Assembly (NCBI RefSeq): GCF_029210365.1
Contig: NZ_JARGES010000020.1
Span: forward strand, 62,001 to 126,000
Direction: 5' to 3'
DNA: 64,000 nt
From: Mesorhizobium sp. YIM 152430
GTDB lineage: Bacteria > Pseudomonadota > Alphaproteobacteria > Rhizobiales > Rhizobiaceae
This document shows, piece after piece, positions 10,547 to 19,475 of this stretch. The notes beneath the pieces were generated by a model. It was given only the letters and a program-made list of their open reading frames with translations, searched no databases and was not told the DNA's origin. The translations under genes were made by a program, and so were the position numbers. Position 1 is the first letter of the stretch, and each line of letters opens with the position of its first letter.

Positions 10547-11590
10547 TCAGTCGCAGGCGGGTGTCGAGCCGGCTGCGACGCCCTGGCAGACGACGTCCTT
10601 GGTGACCCATCCGGCGTCGATCACGACATCGAGATTGTCCCTGGTGATCGCCAGCGGCTCGAGGAACACGGCGTTCATTTCCGTGCCGTTCGGGCCGTCG
10701 GACCAGGCCGTCACACCTTCGATCTCGTTCATCGCGGTGCCTTCGGCGAGTTCGTTGGCTATTTCCGCCGCGGCCTTGCCGAGTTCGCGCGAATCCTTCC
10801 AGACAGAGACGGTCTGCGTGCCGAGCGCGATGCGGTTCAGCGCGGCATGGTCGGCGTCCTGCCCGGAAACCGGAACCGAACCGGCCAGACCTTGCGCGTC
10901 GAGCGCCGCGATCGCGCCGCCCGCCGTGCCGTCATTGGAGGCGACGACCGCGTCGACCTCGTTGTTGTTCTGGGTCAGGATCTGTTCCATGTTGCGCTGC
11001 GCATTGGCGGGCAGCCAGCCATCCGTATAGGCCTCGCCAACATTCATGATCGTGCCGGCATCGATCGCCTCCTGCAACACTTCCATCTGGCCGGAGAACA
11101 GGAAATCGGCGTTCGGATCGGCCGATGAGCCCTTGATGAAGACGTAATTGCCTTCCGGCTGCGCTTCGAGGACGGCCTGCGCCTGAAGACGGCCGACTTC
11201 CTTGTTGTCGAAGGTCAGGTAGAAGGCGTCGGGGTTTTCGATCAGGCGGTCATAGCCGACGACCGGAATGCCTTCGGCGACCGCGTTCTCGACGGCCGGC
11301 CCGATGGCCGAGGAATCCTGCGCCAGGATGATGAGCGCGTTCGCGCCCTGGCTGATCAGCGATTCCACGTCGGTGAGCTGCTTGGCGGCCGAGGACTGCG
11401 CGTCGGCGGAAATGTAGCTGTTGCCGGCGGCCTCGATGGCGGCCTTCATCGCGGCCTCGTCGGTCTTCCAGCGCTCTTCCTGGAAGTTCGACCAGGAGAC
11501 GCCGATGACCTTGCCCTCGGCCTTTGCCGCGGCAGAAAGCGTGAGCGAAAGCGCGACACCCGCCAGCAAGGCGGTTGCGAAATTCTTCAT
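10547..11590 (-). CDS. xylF: Xylose-type ABC transporter substrate-binding protein
   Basis: This 347-residue periplasmic binding protein has a Sec signal peptide (cleavage likely after AAAKA, about residue 24). It is a Peripla_BP_4 two-lobe fold of the XylF type, with the motifs [13 protein letters not shown] and [13 protein letters not shown]. It captures a sugar for XylH/XylG. It is the first gene of the operon and is divergent from the ROK regulator, with a 157-bp spacer that carries a palindrome. A hairpin follows the stop, which may set the higher dose of binding protein over permease. Xylose specificity is inferred. Confidence 0.87.
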   Translation of the reverse strand: MKNFATALLAGVALSLTLSAAAKAEGKVIGVSWSNFQEERWKTDEAAMKAAIEAAGNSYISADAQSSAAKQLTDVESLISQGANALIILAQDSSAIGPAVENAVAEGIPVVGYDRLIENPDAFYLTFDNKEVGRLQAQAVLEAQPEGNYVFIKGSSADPNADFLFSGQMEVLQEAIDAGTIMNVGEAYTDGWLPANAQRNMEQILTQNNNEVDAVVASNDGTAGGAIAALDAQGLAGSVPVSGQDADHAALNRIALGTQTVSVWKDSRELGKAAAEIANELAEGTAMNEIEGVTAWSDGPNGTEMNAVFLEPLAITRDNLDVVIDAGWVTKDVVCQGVAAGSTPACD

Positions 11591-11652
11591 GATGTTCCTC
11601 CCTGCGCCGCGTGCGGCGCCTCCTCAAATTGCCTCTCGGCAGCGGAAAGCTC

Positions 11653-11675
11653 TTTTTTTCGAGCCTCGAAAAAAA
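11653..11675. promoter_or_regulatory. Candidate ROK-repressor operator (23-bp palindrome)
   Basis: The sequence is seven T, CGAG, one central C, CTCG, seven A: an exact inverted repeat with 11-bp arms around position 11664. It lies between the divergent xylF and ROK genes. T-rich and A-rich arms around a CG-containing core are typical of ROK-family operators (Mlc/NagC/XylR). It probably controls both genes. Confidence 0.7.
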
Positions 11676-11747
11676 TAATGACTCAGCAAGTTCCGTGTGT
11701 CAATCTCCTTTCGGAGGTGCTTGAAGACGCCTTTGGGAGGACGATCC

Positions 11748-12983
11748 ATGACATTGGGCGTGCGGCACGACGATCTGCGCAGGCGCAATCGCGCAATGGT
11801 CATCGCGGCGGTAAGGCGAGACGGCCAGCCCTCGCGCACGGAACTCGTCAGCCGCACCGGCCTCAGCCATTCAACGATCTCGGCGATTTCCTCCGATCTC
11901 ATCGCCGAGGGGGTTCTGCGCCCCGTCAAGAGCGGCGAGAACGAAGTCGTGCGCCGCGGACGGCCCCAGATCTCGCTCGGGCTCGAACCCAGGGCCGCGA
12001 CGGTCCTGACGGTGGTGCTTCTGCTGAACACGCTCTCGGCGACCGTCTTCGATTATGCTGGCCGGATCGTCACCCAACGGCGTCAGCGGCTGTCGACCTT
12101 GAACGCCACGCGCGACGATCTTATCGGCGCGGTGACGACCATGATCGAGGCGCTGCTCGTCGATGCAGGACGAACGCCGAAGGACGTGATGCGCTTGACG
12201 ATGGCCGTGCAGGGCATCACCGATTCGAATGCGCGCGCCATGTTGTGGACGCCGATCACGCCGGAAAGCGACATCCCCTTCGCCGACATCCTCGAACGGC
12301 GCTTCGGCTTTCCCGTCACCGTCCAGAACGACTGCAACATGATCGCCGTCGCGCTGCGTGCCCGCGACCCGGAACGCTATCGCGACAATTTCGTCACACT
12401 CCTCCTGTCGAACGGCATCGGAATGGGGCTTGTCCTGCGCGGCGAGCTTTTCACCGGCGCCTATTCCTCGGGCGGCGAGTTCGGCCACATGATCCACCGT
12501 CCGGGCGGCGCGCTTTGCCGCTGTGGACGCCATGGCTGCATCGAGGCCTATGCCGGCAATTATGCGATCCAGCGCGAAGCCGCCGGCCGAAGCGATCAGG
12601 CAGAGCCCGACGCCGATGTCGATCCTGAAACGATGCTCAGGCTTGCCGGGGACGCCCGCGCCGGGGACGGCCCCGCACGCGCCGCCTTCATCCGTGCGGG
12701 CGAGGCGATCGGCTATGGGCTCGGCTCGCTTTTCGCGCTGATCGACCCCGCGCCGGTGGCAATCGTCGGGCCGGGAACGCTCGCCTTCGACGTCATGGAA
12801 CCGTCGATCCGGGAGGCCATCGCGCAAACGGCAGGCGGGCAGCACGATGCCGTCATCTCCTTCGACCTCGAAGCCGACGAGATGCCGCTGATCCTCGAAG
12901 GCTGCGCCAGGCGCGCGCTCGAAGCCGTCGACAATGAACTCTTCGCGCCGGGCTATATCGCGACGATGCAGGCCGGCGCCTGA
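11748..12983 (+). CDS. ROK-family transcriptional repressor (XylR-like)
   Basis: This 411-residue protein has an N-terminal winged helix (about residues 10-65, with SRTELVSRTGLSHSTIS as the recognition region) and a ROK sugar-kinase-like domain. The ROK zinc motif is present as CRCGRHGCIEAYAG. The domain lacks an obvious kinase catalytic loop, as expected for a regulator. It is divergent from the xylF operon and likely represses it until the sugar binds. The start at 11748 has GGGAGG upstream; a further in-frame ATG upstream is less well placed. It is convergent with phoB, two bases away. Confidence 0.85.
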   Translation: MTLGVRHDDLRRRNRAMVIAAVRRDGQPSRTELVSRTGLSHSTISAISSDLIAEGVLRPVKSGENEVVRRGRPQISLGLEPRAATVLTVVLLLNTLSATVFDYAGRIVTQRRQRLSTLNATRDDLIGAVTTMIEALLVDAGRTPKDVMRLTMAVQGITDSNARAMLWTPITPESDIPFADILERRFGFPVTVQNDCNMIAVALRARDPERYRDNFVTLLLSNGIGMGLVLRGELFTGAYSSGGEFGHMIHRPGGALCRCGRHGCIEAYAGNYAIQREAAGRSDQAEPDADVDPETMLRLAGDARAGDGPARAAFIRAGEAIGYGLGSLFALIDPAPVAIVGPGTLAFDVMEPSIREAIAQTAGGQHDAVISFDLEADEMPLILEGCARRALEAVDNELFAPGYIATMQAGA

Positions 12984-12985
12984 AA

Positions 12986-13675
12986 TCAGCTTTCGTTGAT
13001 CGAATAGCCCGCGCCGCGAATGGTGCGGATGACGTCCGGCGCATTATCCGGATTGACGGCCTTGCGCAGGCGCCCGACATGGACGTCCACTGTCCGCTCG
13101 TCGATATAGATCGTCTCGCCCCATACATTGTCGAGCAACTGTCCGCGCGAAAAGACGCGGCCTGGATGCTGCATCAGGAATTCGAGCAGGCGGAACTCGG
13201 TCGGGCCGAGATGAACTTCCGCCTGGCCGCGATAGACGCGATGCGCCTCGCGGTCGAGCACGATGTCGCCGACCTTGAGCACGCTCGACAGGATTTCCGG
13301 CTTTGCCCTCCGCAGGAGCGCGCGCACGCGGGCGACGAATTCGGGCGTCGAGAACGGCTTGACGAGATAGTCGTCGGCGCCGGTCGAGAGCCCGCGCACC
13401 CGGTCGCTTTCCTCGCCGCGCGCCGTCAGCATGATGATCGGCAGGCGTTCGGTTTCCGCCCGCATCCGCAGCCGCCGGCACAATTCGATGCCGGATATGG
13501 CCGGCACCATCCAGTCGAGCACCAGCAGGTCCGGCACGGTCTCCTGAAGACGTATCTCCGCTTCGTCGCCCCGCGTGATCACCTCGACCTTGTAGCCTTC
13601 GGCTTCCAGATTGTACTTGATCAGGACGCCCAGCGGTTCCTCGTCCTCGACCACCATGATCTTCGGGGCGATCAT
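12986..13675 (-). CDS. phoB: Phosphate regulon response regulator PhoB
   Basis: This 229-residue OmpR-type regulator has a receiver domain with acidic pocket VEDEE, the phosphoacceptor Asp in LVLDWMVP, and the lysine in LVKPFS. The C-terminal winged helix contains ERTVDVHVGRLRKA. Phosphorylated PhoB binds Pho boxes and activates phosphate-scavenging genes. It is the last gene of the pst-phoU-phoB cluster and probably binds the Pho box ahead of pstS. The start at 13675 gives the usual length. Confidence 0.95.
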   Translation of the reverse strand: MIAPKIMVVEDEEPLGVLIKYNLEAEGYKVEVITRGDEAEIRLQETVPDLLVLDWMVPAISGIELCRRLRMRAETERLPIIMLTARGEESDRVRGLSTGADDYLVKPFSTPEFVARVRALLRRAKPEILSSVLKVGDIVLDREAHRVYRGQAEVHLGPTEFRLLEFLMQHPGRVFSRGQLLDNVWGETIYIDERTVDVHVGRLRKAVNPDNAPDVIRTIRGAGYSINES

Positions 13676-13685
13676 CGGCCGATCC

Positions 13686-14396
13686 TCACGCCGACGCGCC
13701 CGAGATCGACGTCTCATCGAGCTTCGGCCGGTGGAGCGGCAATTGCTGGCCGACCATGACGTAATAGGCGTTCTCGGCGATATTGGTCGCGTGATCGCCG
13801 ATCCGCTCCAGATTCTTTGCGCAGAAGAGCAGATGCGTACATGCGGTGATGTTGCGCGGGTCTTCCATCATATAGGTCAGGAGTTCGCGGAAGACGGCGG
13901 TGTACTGCACGTCGATGTTCTCGTCGTCGGCGCGAAGGGTCACCAGCGCCTGCGGATTTCGGCCCACATAATTGTCGATCACGCCCGCAAGCTGCGCGCG
14001 CACCAGTTGCGCCATCCCATCGATCGAATGCGAGAGCTTGCGCTGCATGGCGCCCTGCCCGACCGCGCTGACCCGCTTGGAGATGTTCTTGGCGAGGTCG
14101 CCGATCCGCTCCAGGTCGCTCGCCATGCGGATCGCGCCGACGACTGCGCGCAGATCCTGCGCCATCGGCTGGCGCTTGGCGATGAGGGCGATGGCCCGCT
14201 CGTCGAGTTCGCGCTGGCGGGCATCCATCACGACGTCGTCGGAGATCACCCGCTGGGCAAGCGGGACGTCGTTGTCGAGCAGCGACTGCGTCGCCGCCGT
14301 GACCATCGCCTGCGCCAGGTCGCCCATGTCTCGGATCAAACGGTCGATCTGGCCGAGTTCCTCGTCGAAGGAGGCTACGATATGTTGTCCAGCCAT
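13686..14396 (-). CDS. phoU: Phosphate signalling regulator PhoU
   Basis: This 236-residue protein is all-helical with two PhoU repeats, each carrying the metal-binding (E/D)xxxD signature: SDLERIGDLAKNI in the first and KNLERIGDHATNI in the second. PhoU links the Pst transporter to the sensor kinase and keeps the Pho regulon off when phosphate is plentiful. It lies between pstB and phoB. The start at 14396 (MAGQHIVASFDEEL) matches the family N-terminus. Confidence 0.95.
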   Translation of the reverse strand: MAGQHIVASFDEELGQIDRLIRDMGDLAQAMVTAATQSLLDNDVPLAQRVISDDVVMDARQRELDERAIALIAKRQPMAQDLRAVVGAIRMASDLERIGDLAKNISKRVSAVGQGAMQRKLSHSIDGMAQLVRAQLAGVIDNYVGRNPQALVTLRADDENIDVQYTAVFRELLTYMMEDPRNITACTHLLFCAKNLERIGDHATNIAENAYYVMVGQQLPLHRPKLDETSISGASA

Positions 14397-14421
14397 TGTC
14401 CCTGCCTTCTTCGTGTTCCGA

Positions 14422-15228
14422 TCAGCCGAAGCGGCCGGTGACATAGTCCTGCGTGCGCTTGTCGGACGGTGCCGTGAAGATCTGCTCGGTCGCCCCTTCC
14501 TCGACGAGAATGCCGAGATGGAAGAATGCCGTGCGCTGCGAGACGCGGGCAGCCTGCTGCATGGAGTGCGTCACGATGACGATCGTGAAATTCGCGCGCA
14601 ACTCGTCGATCAGTTCCTCGATCTTGGCCGTCGCGATCGGGTCGAGCGCGGAACACGGCTCGTCCATCAGAATCACTTCGGGCGACACGGCGATGGCGCG
14701 CGCGATGCAAAGGCGCTGCTGCTGTCCGCCCGAAAGGCCGGTGCCCGGCTCGTGAAGGCGGTCCTTCACCTCATCGAAAAGGCTCGCCTTCTTCAAGCTG
14801 GTGACGACGATCTCCTCGAGGTCGGTCTTGTTCGACGCCAGTCCATGGATTTTCGGGCCGTATGCGACATTCTCGAAGATCGACTTCGGGAACGGGTTCG
14901 GTTTCTGGAACACCATGCCGACGCGGGCGCGCAGTTCCACCACGTCGATCTTGGGGTCGTAGATGTCCTGTCCGTCGAGCGTGATGTCGCCCACCATGCG
15001 GGCGATGTCGATCGTATCGTTCATCCGGTTGAGGCAGCGCAGGAATGTCGACTTGCCGCAGCCCGAAGGGCCGATCAGCGACGTCACCTGGCGCTCGCCG
15101 ATGTCGAGATTGACGTCGAACAGGGCCTGCTTGGCGCCGTAGAAGACATTGACGTCGCGGCCGCGCATCTTGGCGTTGACCTGGGGTGCAACATTCGTGA
15201 TCGCGTGTTCGAGAGCGATTTCGGTCAT
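14422..15228 (-). CDS. pstB: Phosphate ABC transporter ATP-binding protein
   Basis: This 268-residue ATPase has Walker [10 protein letters not shown], the signature [14 protein letters not shown] and Walker [14 protein letters not shown], with CSALDP typical of PstB. It powers phosphate uptake through PstC/PstA. AAGGA lies eight bases before the ATG at 15228, so this start is preferred to an in-frame ATG at 15237 that sits directly on the AAGG. It is in the pstSCAB-phoU-phoB order. Confidence 0.95.
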   Translation of the reverse strand: MTEIALEHAITNVAPQVNAKMRGRDVNVFYGAKQALFDVNLDIGERQVTSLIGPSGCGKSTFLRCLNRMNDTIDIARMVGDITLDGQDIYDPKIDVVELRARVGMVFQKPNPFPKSIFENVAYGPKIHGLASNKTDLEEIVVTSLKKASLFDEVKDRLHEPGTGLSGGQQQRLCIARAIAVSPEVILMDEPCSALDPIATAKIEELIDELRANFTIVIVTHSMQQAARVSQRTAFFHLGILVEEGATEQIFTAPSDKRTQDYVTGRFG

Positions 15229-15249
15229 CTGGTTCATCCTTCGTAGCTC

Positions 15250-16548
15250 CTACCAACGTCTCTCAAGACGGGACCGCAGGTAAATGGCAATCGCGTTCAT
15301 TGTTATCAGAAAACCGAGCAGGACGAGGATTGCGGCGGAGGTTCGCGATACGAAGCCGCGTTCGGGACTGTCGGCCCAGATGAAAATCTGGGTCGGAAGC
15401 GCGGTCGCCGGCTCCATGATGCCGCCTGGCGGCGAGGTGAGAAAGGCATTCATGCCGATGAGAAGCAGCGGCGCAGTTTCGCCGAGCGCCTGCGCCAGCC
15501 CGATGATCGTTCCGGTCAGGATACCGGGGATCGCCAGCGGCAGGAGATGGTGCAGAATGACCTCGTGGCGCGACGCGCCGATGCCGAGCGCGGCTTCGCG
15601 GATCGACGGCGGCACCGCCTTCAGCGAATTGCGCGTGACGATGATGATCGTCGGCAGCGTCATCAGGGCGAGCACCAGCCCGCCAACCAGGGGAGCGGAG
15701 CGTGGCAGGCCGAAAAGCTGGATGAAGACGGCAAGACCGAGAAGGCCGAACACGATGGACGGAACCGCCGCCAGATTGTTGATGTTGACCTCGATCAGGT
15801 CCGTCCAGCGGTTCTTCGGGGCGAATTCTTCCAGATAGATCGCCGCTGCGATGCCGATGGGGAACGAGATCGCAAAACAGACCAAAAGTGCGTAGAACGA
15901 CCCGACAATGGCACCTGCAAGACCTGCGAGTTCTGGAAAGCGGCTGTCGGAACTGAAGATCAGGCCCCAGTTCGCCTTGGCTTCGATCAATCCGCGATCT
16001 TCCAGCGTCTCGAACAGCGCGATCTGGCTGTCGTTCAGCCGACGCCGGTTTTCCGGCAGGTCGCGGTCGATGACGTCCTTGTAAAGCTGGTCGTAGGGGT
16101 CGGAGACGGGAACCTGCAACCGGATCGTCTGGCCGACCAGCGACCGATCGGCGATGACGCGGTTGCGCAGGATGACCTGGGCGCCATTCGTTATGATACC
16201 CGCCGCTGCGCGCAGCGCGCCGCCGTCCTCGACATCGGGAAAGAGACGCTGCACGCCATCCGAGACGATGGCACGATAATTGCCGCTCGCCGGATCGTCC
16301 GCCGATACCTGTTCCGGGTCGATGGCCACCTCCATCGTCACATGCGTCTGCACGAAGGCGAGGTAACCGGTCGAGACCAGCGATCCGATCAGGATGCCCA
16401 GCAAGAGCACGGCGGTGGAAATGGCGGCGATGCCGTAATAGCGAAGCCGGCGATCGGCTGCGTAGCGCTTCTTGCGCAGGGCTTTCGCCTTGCCGGACGC
16501 CCAATCGACGGCCGCAGGCGGGGTCTGATTGTTCGAGATGTCCGTCAT
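15250..16548 (-). CDS. pstA: Phosphate ABC transporter permease PstA
   Basis: This 432-residue permease is longer than E. coli PstA (about 296). It has an N-terminal transmembrane segment (about 40-65) and then a periplasmic insertion of about 150 residues before the permease core, as in other alphaproteobacterial PstA proteins. The core carries the BPD loop EAALGIGASRHEVILHH. With PstC it forms the phosphate channel. It starts four bases after the pstC stop, so it is probably translationally coupled. Confidence 0.92.
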   Translation of the reverse strand: MTDISNNQTPPAAVDWASGKAKALRKKRYAADRRLRYYGIAAISTAVLLLGILIGSLVSTGYLAFVQTHVTMEVAIDPEQVSADDPASGNYRAIVSDGVQRLFPDVEDGGALRAAAGIITNGAQVILRNRVIADRSLVGQTIRLQVPVSDPYDQLYKDVIDRDLPENRRRLNDSQIALFETLEDRGLIEAKANWGLIFSSDSRFPELAGLAGAIVGSFYALLVCFAISFPIGIAAAIYLEEFAPKNRWTDLIEVNINNLAAVPSIVFGLLGLAVFIQLFGLPRSAPLVGGLVLALMTLPTIIIVTRNSLKAVPPSIREAALGIGASRHEVILHHLLPLAIPGILTGTIIGLAQALGETAPLLLIGMNAFLTSPPGGIMEPATALPTQIFIWADSPERGFVSRTSAAILVLLGFLITMNAIAIYLRSRLERRW

Positions 16549-16552
16549 CGGT

Positions 16553-17950
16553 CTACTCGTATCTTTCGCGGTAGCGCTGCACGATCCTGAGTGCCAGGAC
16601 GTTCAGGCAAAGGGTCACGATGAACAACACCAGGCCGAGCGCGAAGGCGGACAGGGTCTTGGGATTGTCGAATGCCGTATCCCCGATCAGAAGCGTGACG
16701 ATCTGCACGGTGACGGTGGTGACGCCATCGAGCGGATTTGCCGTGAGATTGGCAGTCAGGCCCGCCGCCATGACGACGATCATCGTCTCGCCGATGGCTC
16801 GGCTGGCGGCAAGCAGGATGCCGCCCATGATGCCGGGAAGCGCCGCAGGTATCAGCACCTTGGTCACCGTTTCCGATCGCGTCGCGCCCATCGCCAGCGA
16901 ACCGTCGCGCATGGATTGCGGCACGGCTTTCAGCGCATCGTCGGAAAGCGACGAGATGAAGGGAATGATCATGATGCCCATGACCGCGCCGGCAGCCAGC
17001 GCGCTGTTAGGCGAGATCGCGATGCCGAAGAGCGATCCGGCTTGCCGGATGGCGGGAGCCACGGTCAGAACGGCGAAGAAGCCGTAGACGACGGTCGGCA
17101 CGCCGGCCAGGATTTCGAGAATCGGCTTGATGACGCCGCGAATGCGCGGATTGGCGAACTCGACCAGATAGATCGCGGACATCAGCCCGATCGGGATCGC
17201 GAAGATGAGTGCGATGGTGGCGATCAAGAGCGTGCCGGTGAACACGGGCACAGCACCGAAGGCGCCGGTTCCTGCAATCTGGTCCGCTCGGATCGGGATT
17301 TGCGGTTCCCAGTTGAGACCGAAGAAGAACTCGGCAGGCGGAACGAGCATGAAGAACTGGATCGCCTCATAGGTGAGCGAGACGATGATGCCGAGCGTCA
17401 CCAGGATGGCCAGTCCCGCAGAGCCGATCATGATGACATCGAGCGCCCGCTCGAAGCTCTGGCGCGCGCGATAGCGCGGGGCGCTGCGCGAGCGCGCGAG
17501 ATAAAGGGCCAAAGCCATTGCGCAAAGGGCAACGACGACCATGGCCCAGTTGGCGATCACCGTCCAACTCGCATATCGCTCCGCCGCCGCTGCAATTTCC
17601 GGCCGTGGCTCGGAGAAGATGCGGCCAGCGGCGACATTGCGGATTTCGCTGACGAACAGCGAAATCTGGGCAGGCGATGCGCCTTCGGTTAGCGAAGACG
17701 GCAAGGAGGCCACCACGAGCGCGCGCACGACGGCGTCCTGGAAGAGCAGCCAGAGAACGACCAGCAAGAGCGTCGGCAGGCCGACCCAGATTGCTGCGAA
17801 CGCACCGTGATAGATCGGCCGCGAATGGACCGACGCCCCTTCTGCGGCCACGAACCGCGCACCCGCCGACCGGCCGACATAGAAAGCGGCGAGCGAGAAG
17901 AGGATGATGGAGAGAAACAGATATCCGGTCACGGCACCCTGCCAGTTCAT
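16553..17950 (-). CDS. pstC: Phosphate ABC transporter permease PstC
   Basis: This 465-residue permease also carries an N-terminal extension (three hydrophobic segments within about residues 1-170) before the conserved PstC core. The core has the transporter loop GSLAMGATRSETVTKVLIP and the segment ILAGVPTVVYGFFA. It pairs with PstA in the inner membrane. The ATG at 17950 is chosen; the long open frame to 18073 runs into pstS. It follows pstS after 67 bp that hold a hairpin. Confidence 0.92.
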   Translation of the reverse strand: MNWQGAVTGYLFLSIILFSLAAFYVGRSAGARFVAAEGASVHSRPIYHGAFAAIWVGLPTLLLVVLWLLFQDAVVRALVVASLPSSLTEGASPAQISLFVSEIRNVAAGRIFSEPRPEIAAAAERYASWTVIANWAMVVVALCAMALALYLARSRSAPRYRARQSFERALDVIMIGSAGLAILVTLGIIVSLTYEAIQFFMLVPPAEFFFGLNWEPQIPIRADQIAGTGAFGAVPVFTGTLLIATIALIFAIPIGLMSAIYLVEFANPRIRGVIKPILEILAGVPTVVYGFFAVLTVAPAIRQAGSLFGIAISPNSALAAGAVMGIMIIPFISSLSDDALKAVPQSMRDGSLAMGATRSETVTKVLIPAALPGIMGGILLAASRAIGETMIVVMAAGLTANLTANPLDGVTTVTVQIVTLLIGDTAFDNPKTLSAFALGLVLFIVTLCLNVLALRIVQRYRERYE

Positions 17951-17989
17951 CCGGTTAAATGGACGATCCCGGCCACGCGAACCTGGCGC

Positions 17990-18012
17990 GGCCGGAATCC
18001 TATAGTCCGGCC
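17990..18012 (-). repeat. Intergenic hairpin between pstS and pstC
   Basis: GGCCGGA (17990-17996) and TCCGGCC (18006-18012) can pair around a 9-nt loop just after the pstS stop, with no U-tract. Its position matches the hairpin after xylF and suggests stabilisation of the pstS message or partial termination. Confidence 0.6.
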
Positions 18013-18017
18013 GATGC

Positions 18018-19052
18018 CTACTGATAGCGCTCGAAGTGCTGGCCTTCGGTGACGATCTGACGGGTTTCCTCACGATCGGCGTCCGAAAGCGAGATCAGGC
18101 CGCGCTCGGCGAGATAGCCGTTCGGCCCGAAGGACTCTTCGGAAACATACTCTTCGGCGAACTCCTGCAAGCCCTGGATCACGCCGCGATGCGCGTTCTT
18201 GATGTAGAAGAACAGCGGACGCGCGACGGGGTAGGAACCGTCGCCGATGGTCGCTTCGGTCGGCTCGATGCCGTTGATCGAGACGGCCTTCAGCGTGTCC
18301 TGGTTCTCGTAGAGGAACGAGTAGCCGAAGATGCCGAGCGCGGTCTCGTCAGCCTGGAGGCGCTGGACAATCAGATTGTCGTTTTCACCAGCTTCGATGA
18401 ACGGGCCATCGGTGCGCATACGGTCGCAGACTTCCCGCTTGGCATCGCCTTCAAGGGCGGCGATGGCCGGGAACGTCTCGCAGCCGTCATGCATCACGAG
18501 TTCGACGAAAGCGTCGCGCGTCCCCGATGTCGGGGGCGGACCGAAAACCGTGATCTCGAAATCGGGAAGCGACGGATCGATTTCGTTCCAGCGCGTGTAG
18601 GGATTGGCGACGATCTCGCCATCGACCTCGACCTGCGCCGCCAAAGCCTGGAATATCTGCGCTTCGGTGAGCGCCATATCCGGACCGTTAACGTTATTGA
18701 CAATAGACAGGCCGTCATAGCCGATCAGGACTTCGGTGACGTTGTCGACACCGTTCGAGACGCAAGTCTCATACTCGCCCTGCGTCATCGGGCGCGAAGC
18801 ACCTGTAATGTCCGGGAAGTCGACGCCGACACCGCCGCAGAAAATGCGCATCCCGCCGCCCGTTCCGGTTCCTTCCAGCACCGGGGCGGTGTTGCCCATA
18901 TTGGCGAACTCTTCGGCAACGGCCTGCGTGTAGGGGAAGACCGTCGACGAACCGACGATGCGGATCTGGTCGCGCGACTGCGCGGATGCCGCGCCGGCCG
19001 AAGCGGCGATGGCCAGTGCTGCGGCCGAAGCCGCGAGAATGACTTTGTTCAT
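18018..19052 (-). CDS. pstS: Phosphate ABC transporter substrate-binding protein
   Basis: This 344-residue protein has a Sec signal peptide (cleavage likely after ASA, about residue 25) and the phosphate-binding signatures IRIVGSSTVFPYTQ and PPTSGTRDAF. It captures phosphate in the periplasm for PstCA. The ATG at 19052 has AGGAG eight bases upstream and is preferred over a GTG at 19061. It is the first gene of the pst cluster, 77 bp downstream of a strong Pho box. No phoR is found upstream, unlike the usual rhizobial order. Confidence 0.93.
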   Translation of the reverse strand: MNKVILAASAAALAIAASAGAASAQSRDQIRIVGSSTVFPYTQAVAEEFANMGNTAPVLEGTGTGGGMRIFCGGVGVDFPDITGASRPMTQGEYETCVSNGVDNVTEVLIGYDGLSIVNNVNGPDMALTEAQIFQALAAQVEVDGEIVANPYTRWNEIDPSLPDFEITVFGPPPTSGTRDAFVELVMHDGCETFPAIAALEGDAKREVCDRMRTDGPFIEAGENDNLIVQRLQADETALGIFGYSFLYENQDTLKAVSINGIEPTEATIGDGSYPVARPLFFYIKNAHRGVIQGLQEFAEEYVSEESFGPNGYLAERGLISLSDADREETRQIVTEGQHFERYQ

Positions 19053-19129
19053 GGAGCCCACTCCTGTTCAGAATTCTCTTCTGCTGCCGCCCTTTTCTTC
19101 GGCGACGCGAGTGGCAATAACGGCCCTAT

Positions 19130-19158
19130 GTAACAGTTGGATGACAGATTGATGTCGG
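19130..19158 (-). promoter_or_regulatory. Pho box ahead of pstS
   Basis: On the minus strand CTGTCAT (19141-19147) and CTGTTAC (19130-19136) are spaced by four bases, matching the PhoB consensus of 7-mers on an 11-bp period. A third, weaker repeat CCGACAT (19152-19158) continues the period upstream. PhoB is encoded at the end of the same cluster. Confidence 0.88.
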
Positions 19159-19475
19159 CTTGACGAAGCCACTCGAAGGCTGCCCGGCTCGAGCGCAAAC
19201 AGCATATGGATGTTGAGATCGTAGGCGTCGGTCAGCCGGAAGAACGATCCGCCGAAACCCGAAAAAAGCCGGACGGAAAGGCGATGCCTTCGAGCCGAAA
19301 CGCTACCGACGCCTGCATATGCAGAGAACGATCCTTAGTTGGGGCACAGACAGACCAATCCAACGTCGGCGGCAGCACTTCCCGTCCGGAAACTCGGAAA
19401 ATCAAACGCGATCACGCAATCTTTCAATCACGCAACTTGGTAGCGGTATGGTGCGATCACGCCATATACGCTCAG
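19159..19475. other. Gene-free stretch between pstS promoter and kinase gene
   Basis: About 317 bp with lower GC than the surroundings. I see no convincing coding frame. It includes three near-identical copies of a short element, (C)(G/A)ATCACGC, at 19409-19419, 19425-19435 and 19454-19464, close to the kinase stop. It may hold further regulatory sites or the decayed remains of a gene. Confidence 0.4.

Noticed and set aside
17367-17692. Frames antisense to or out of phase with pstC
   Set aside because: pstC accounts for the region with membrane segments and a conserved loop.
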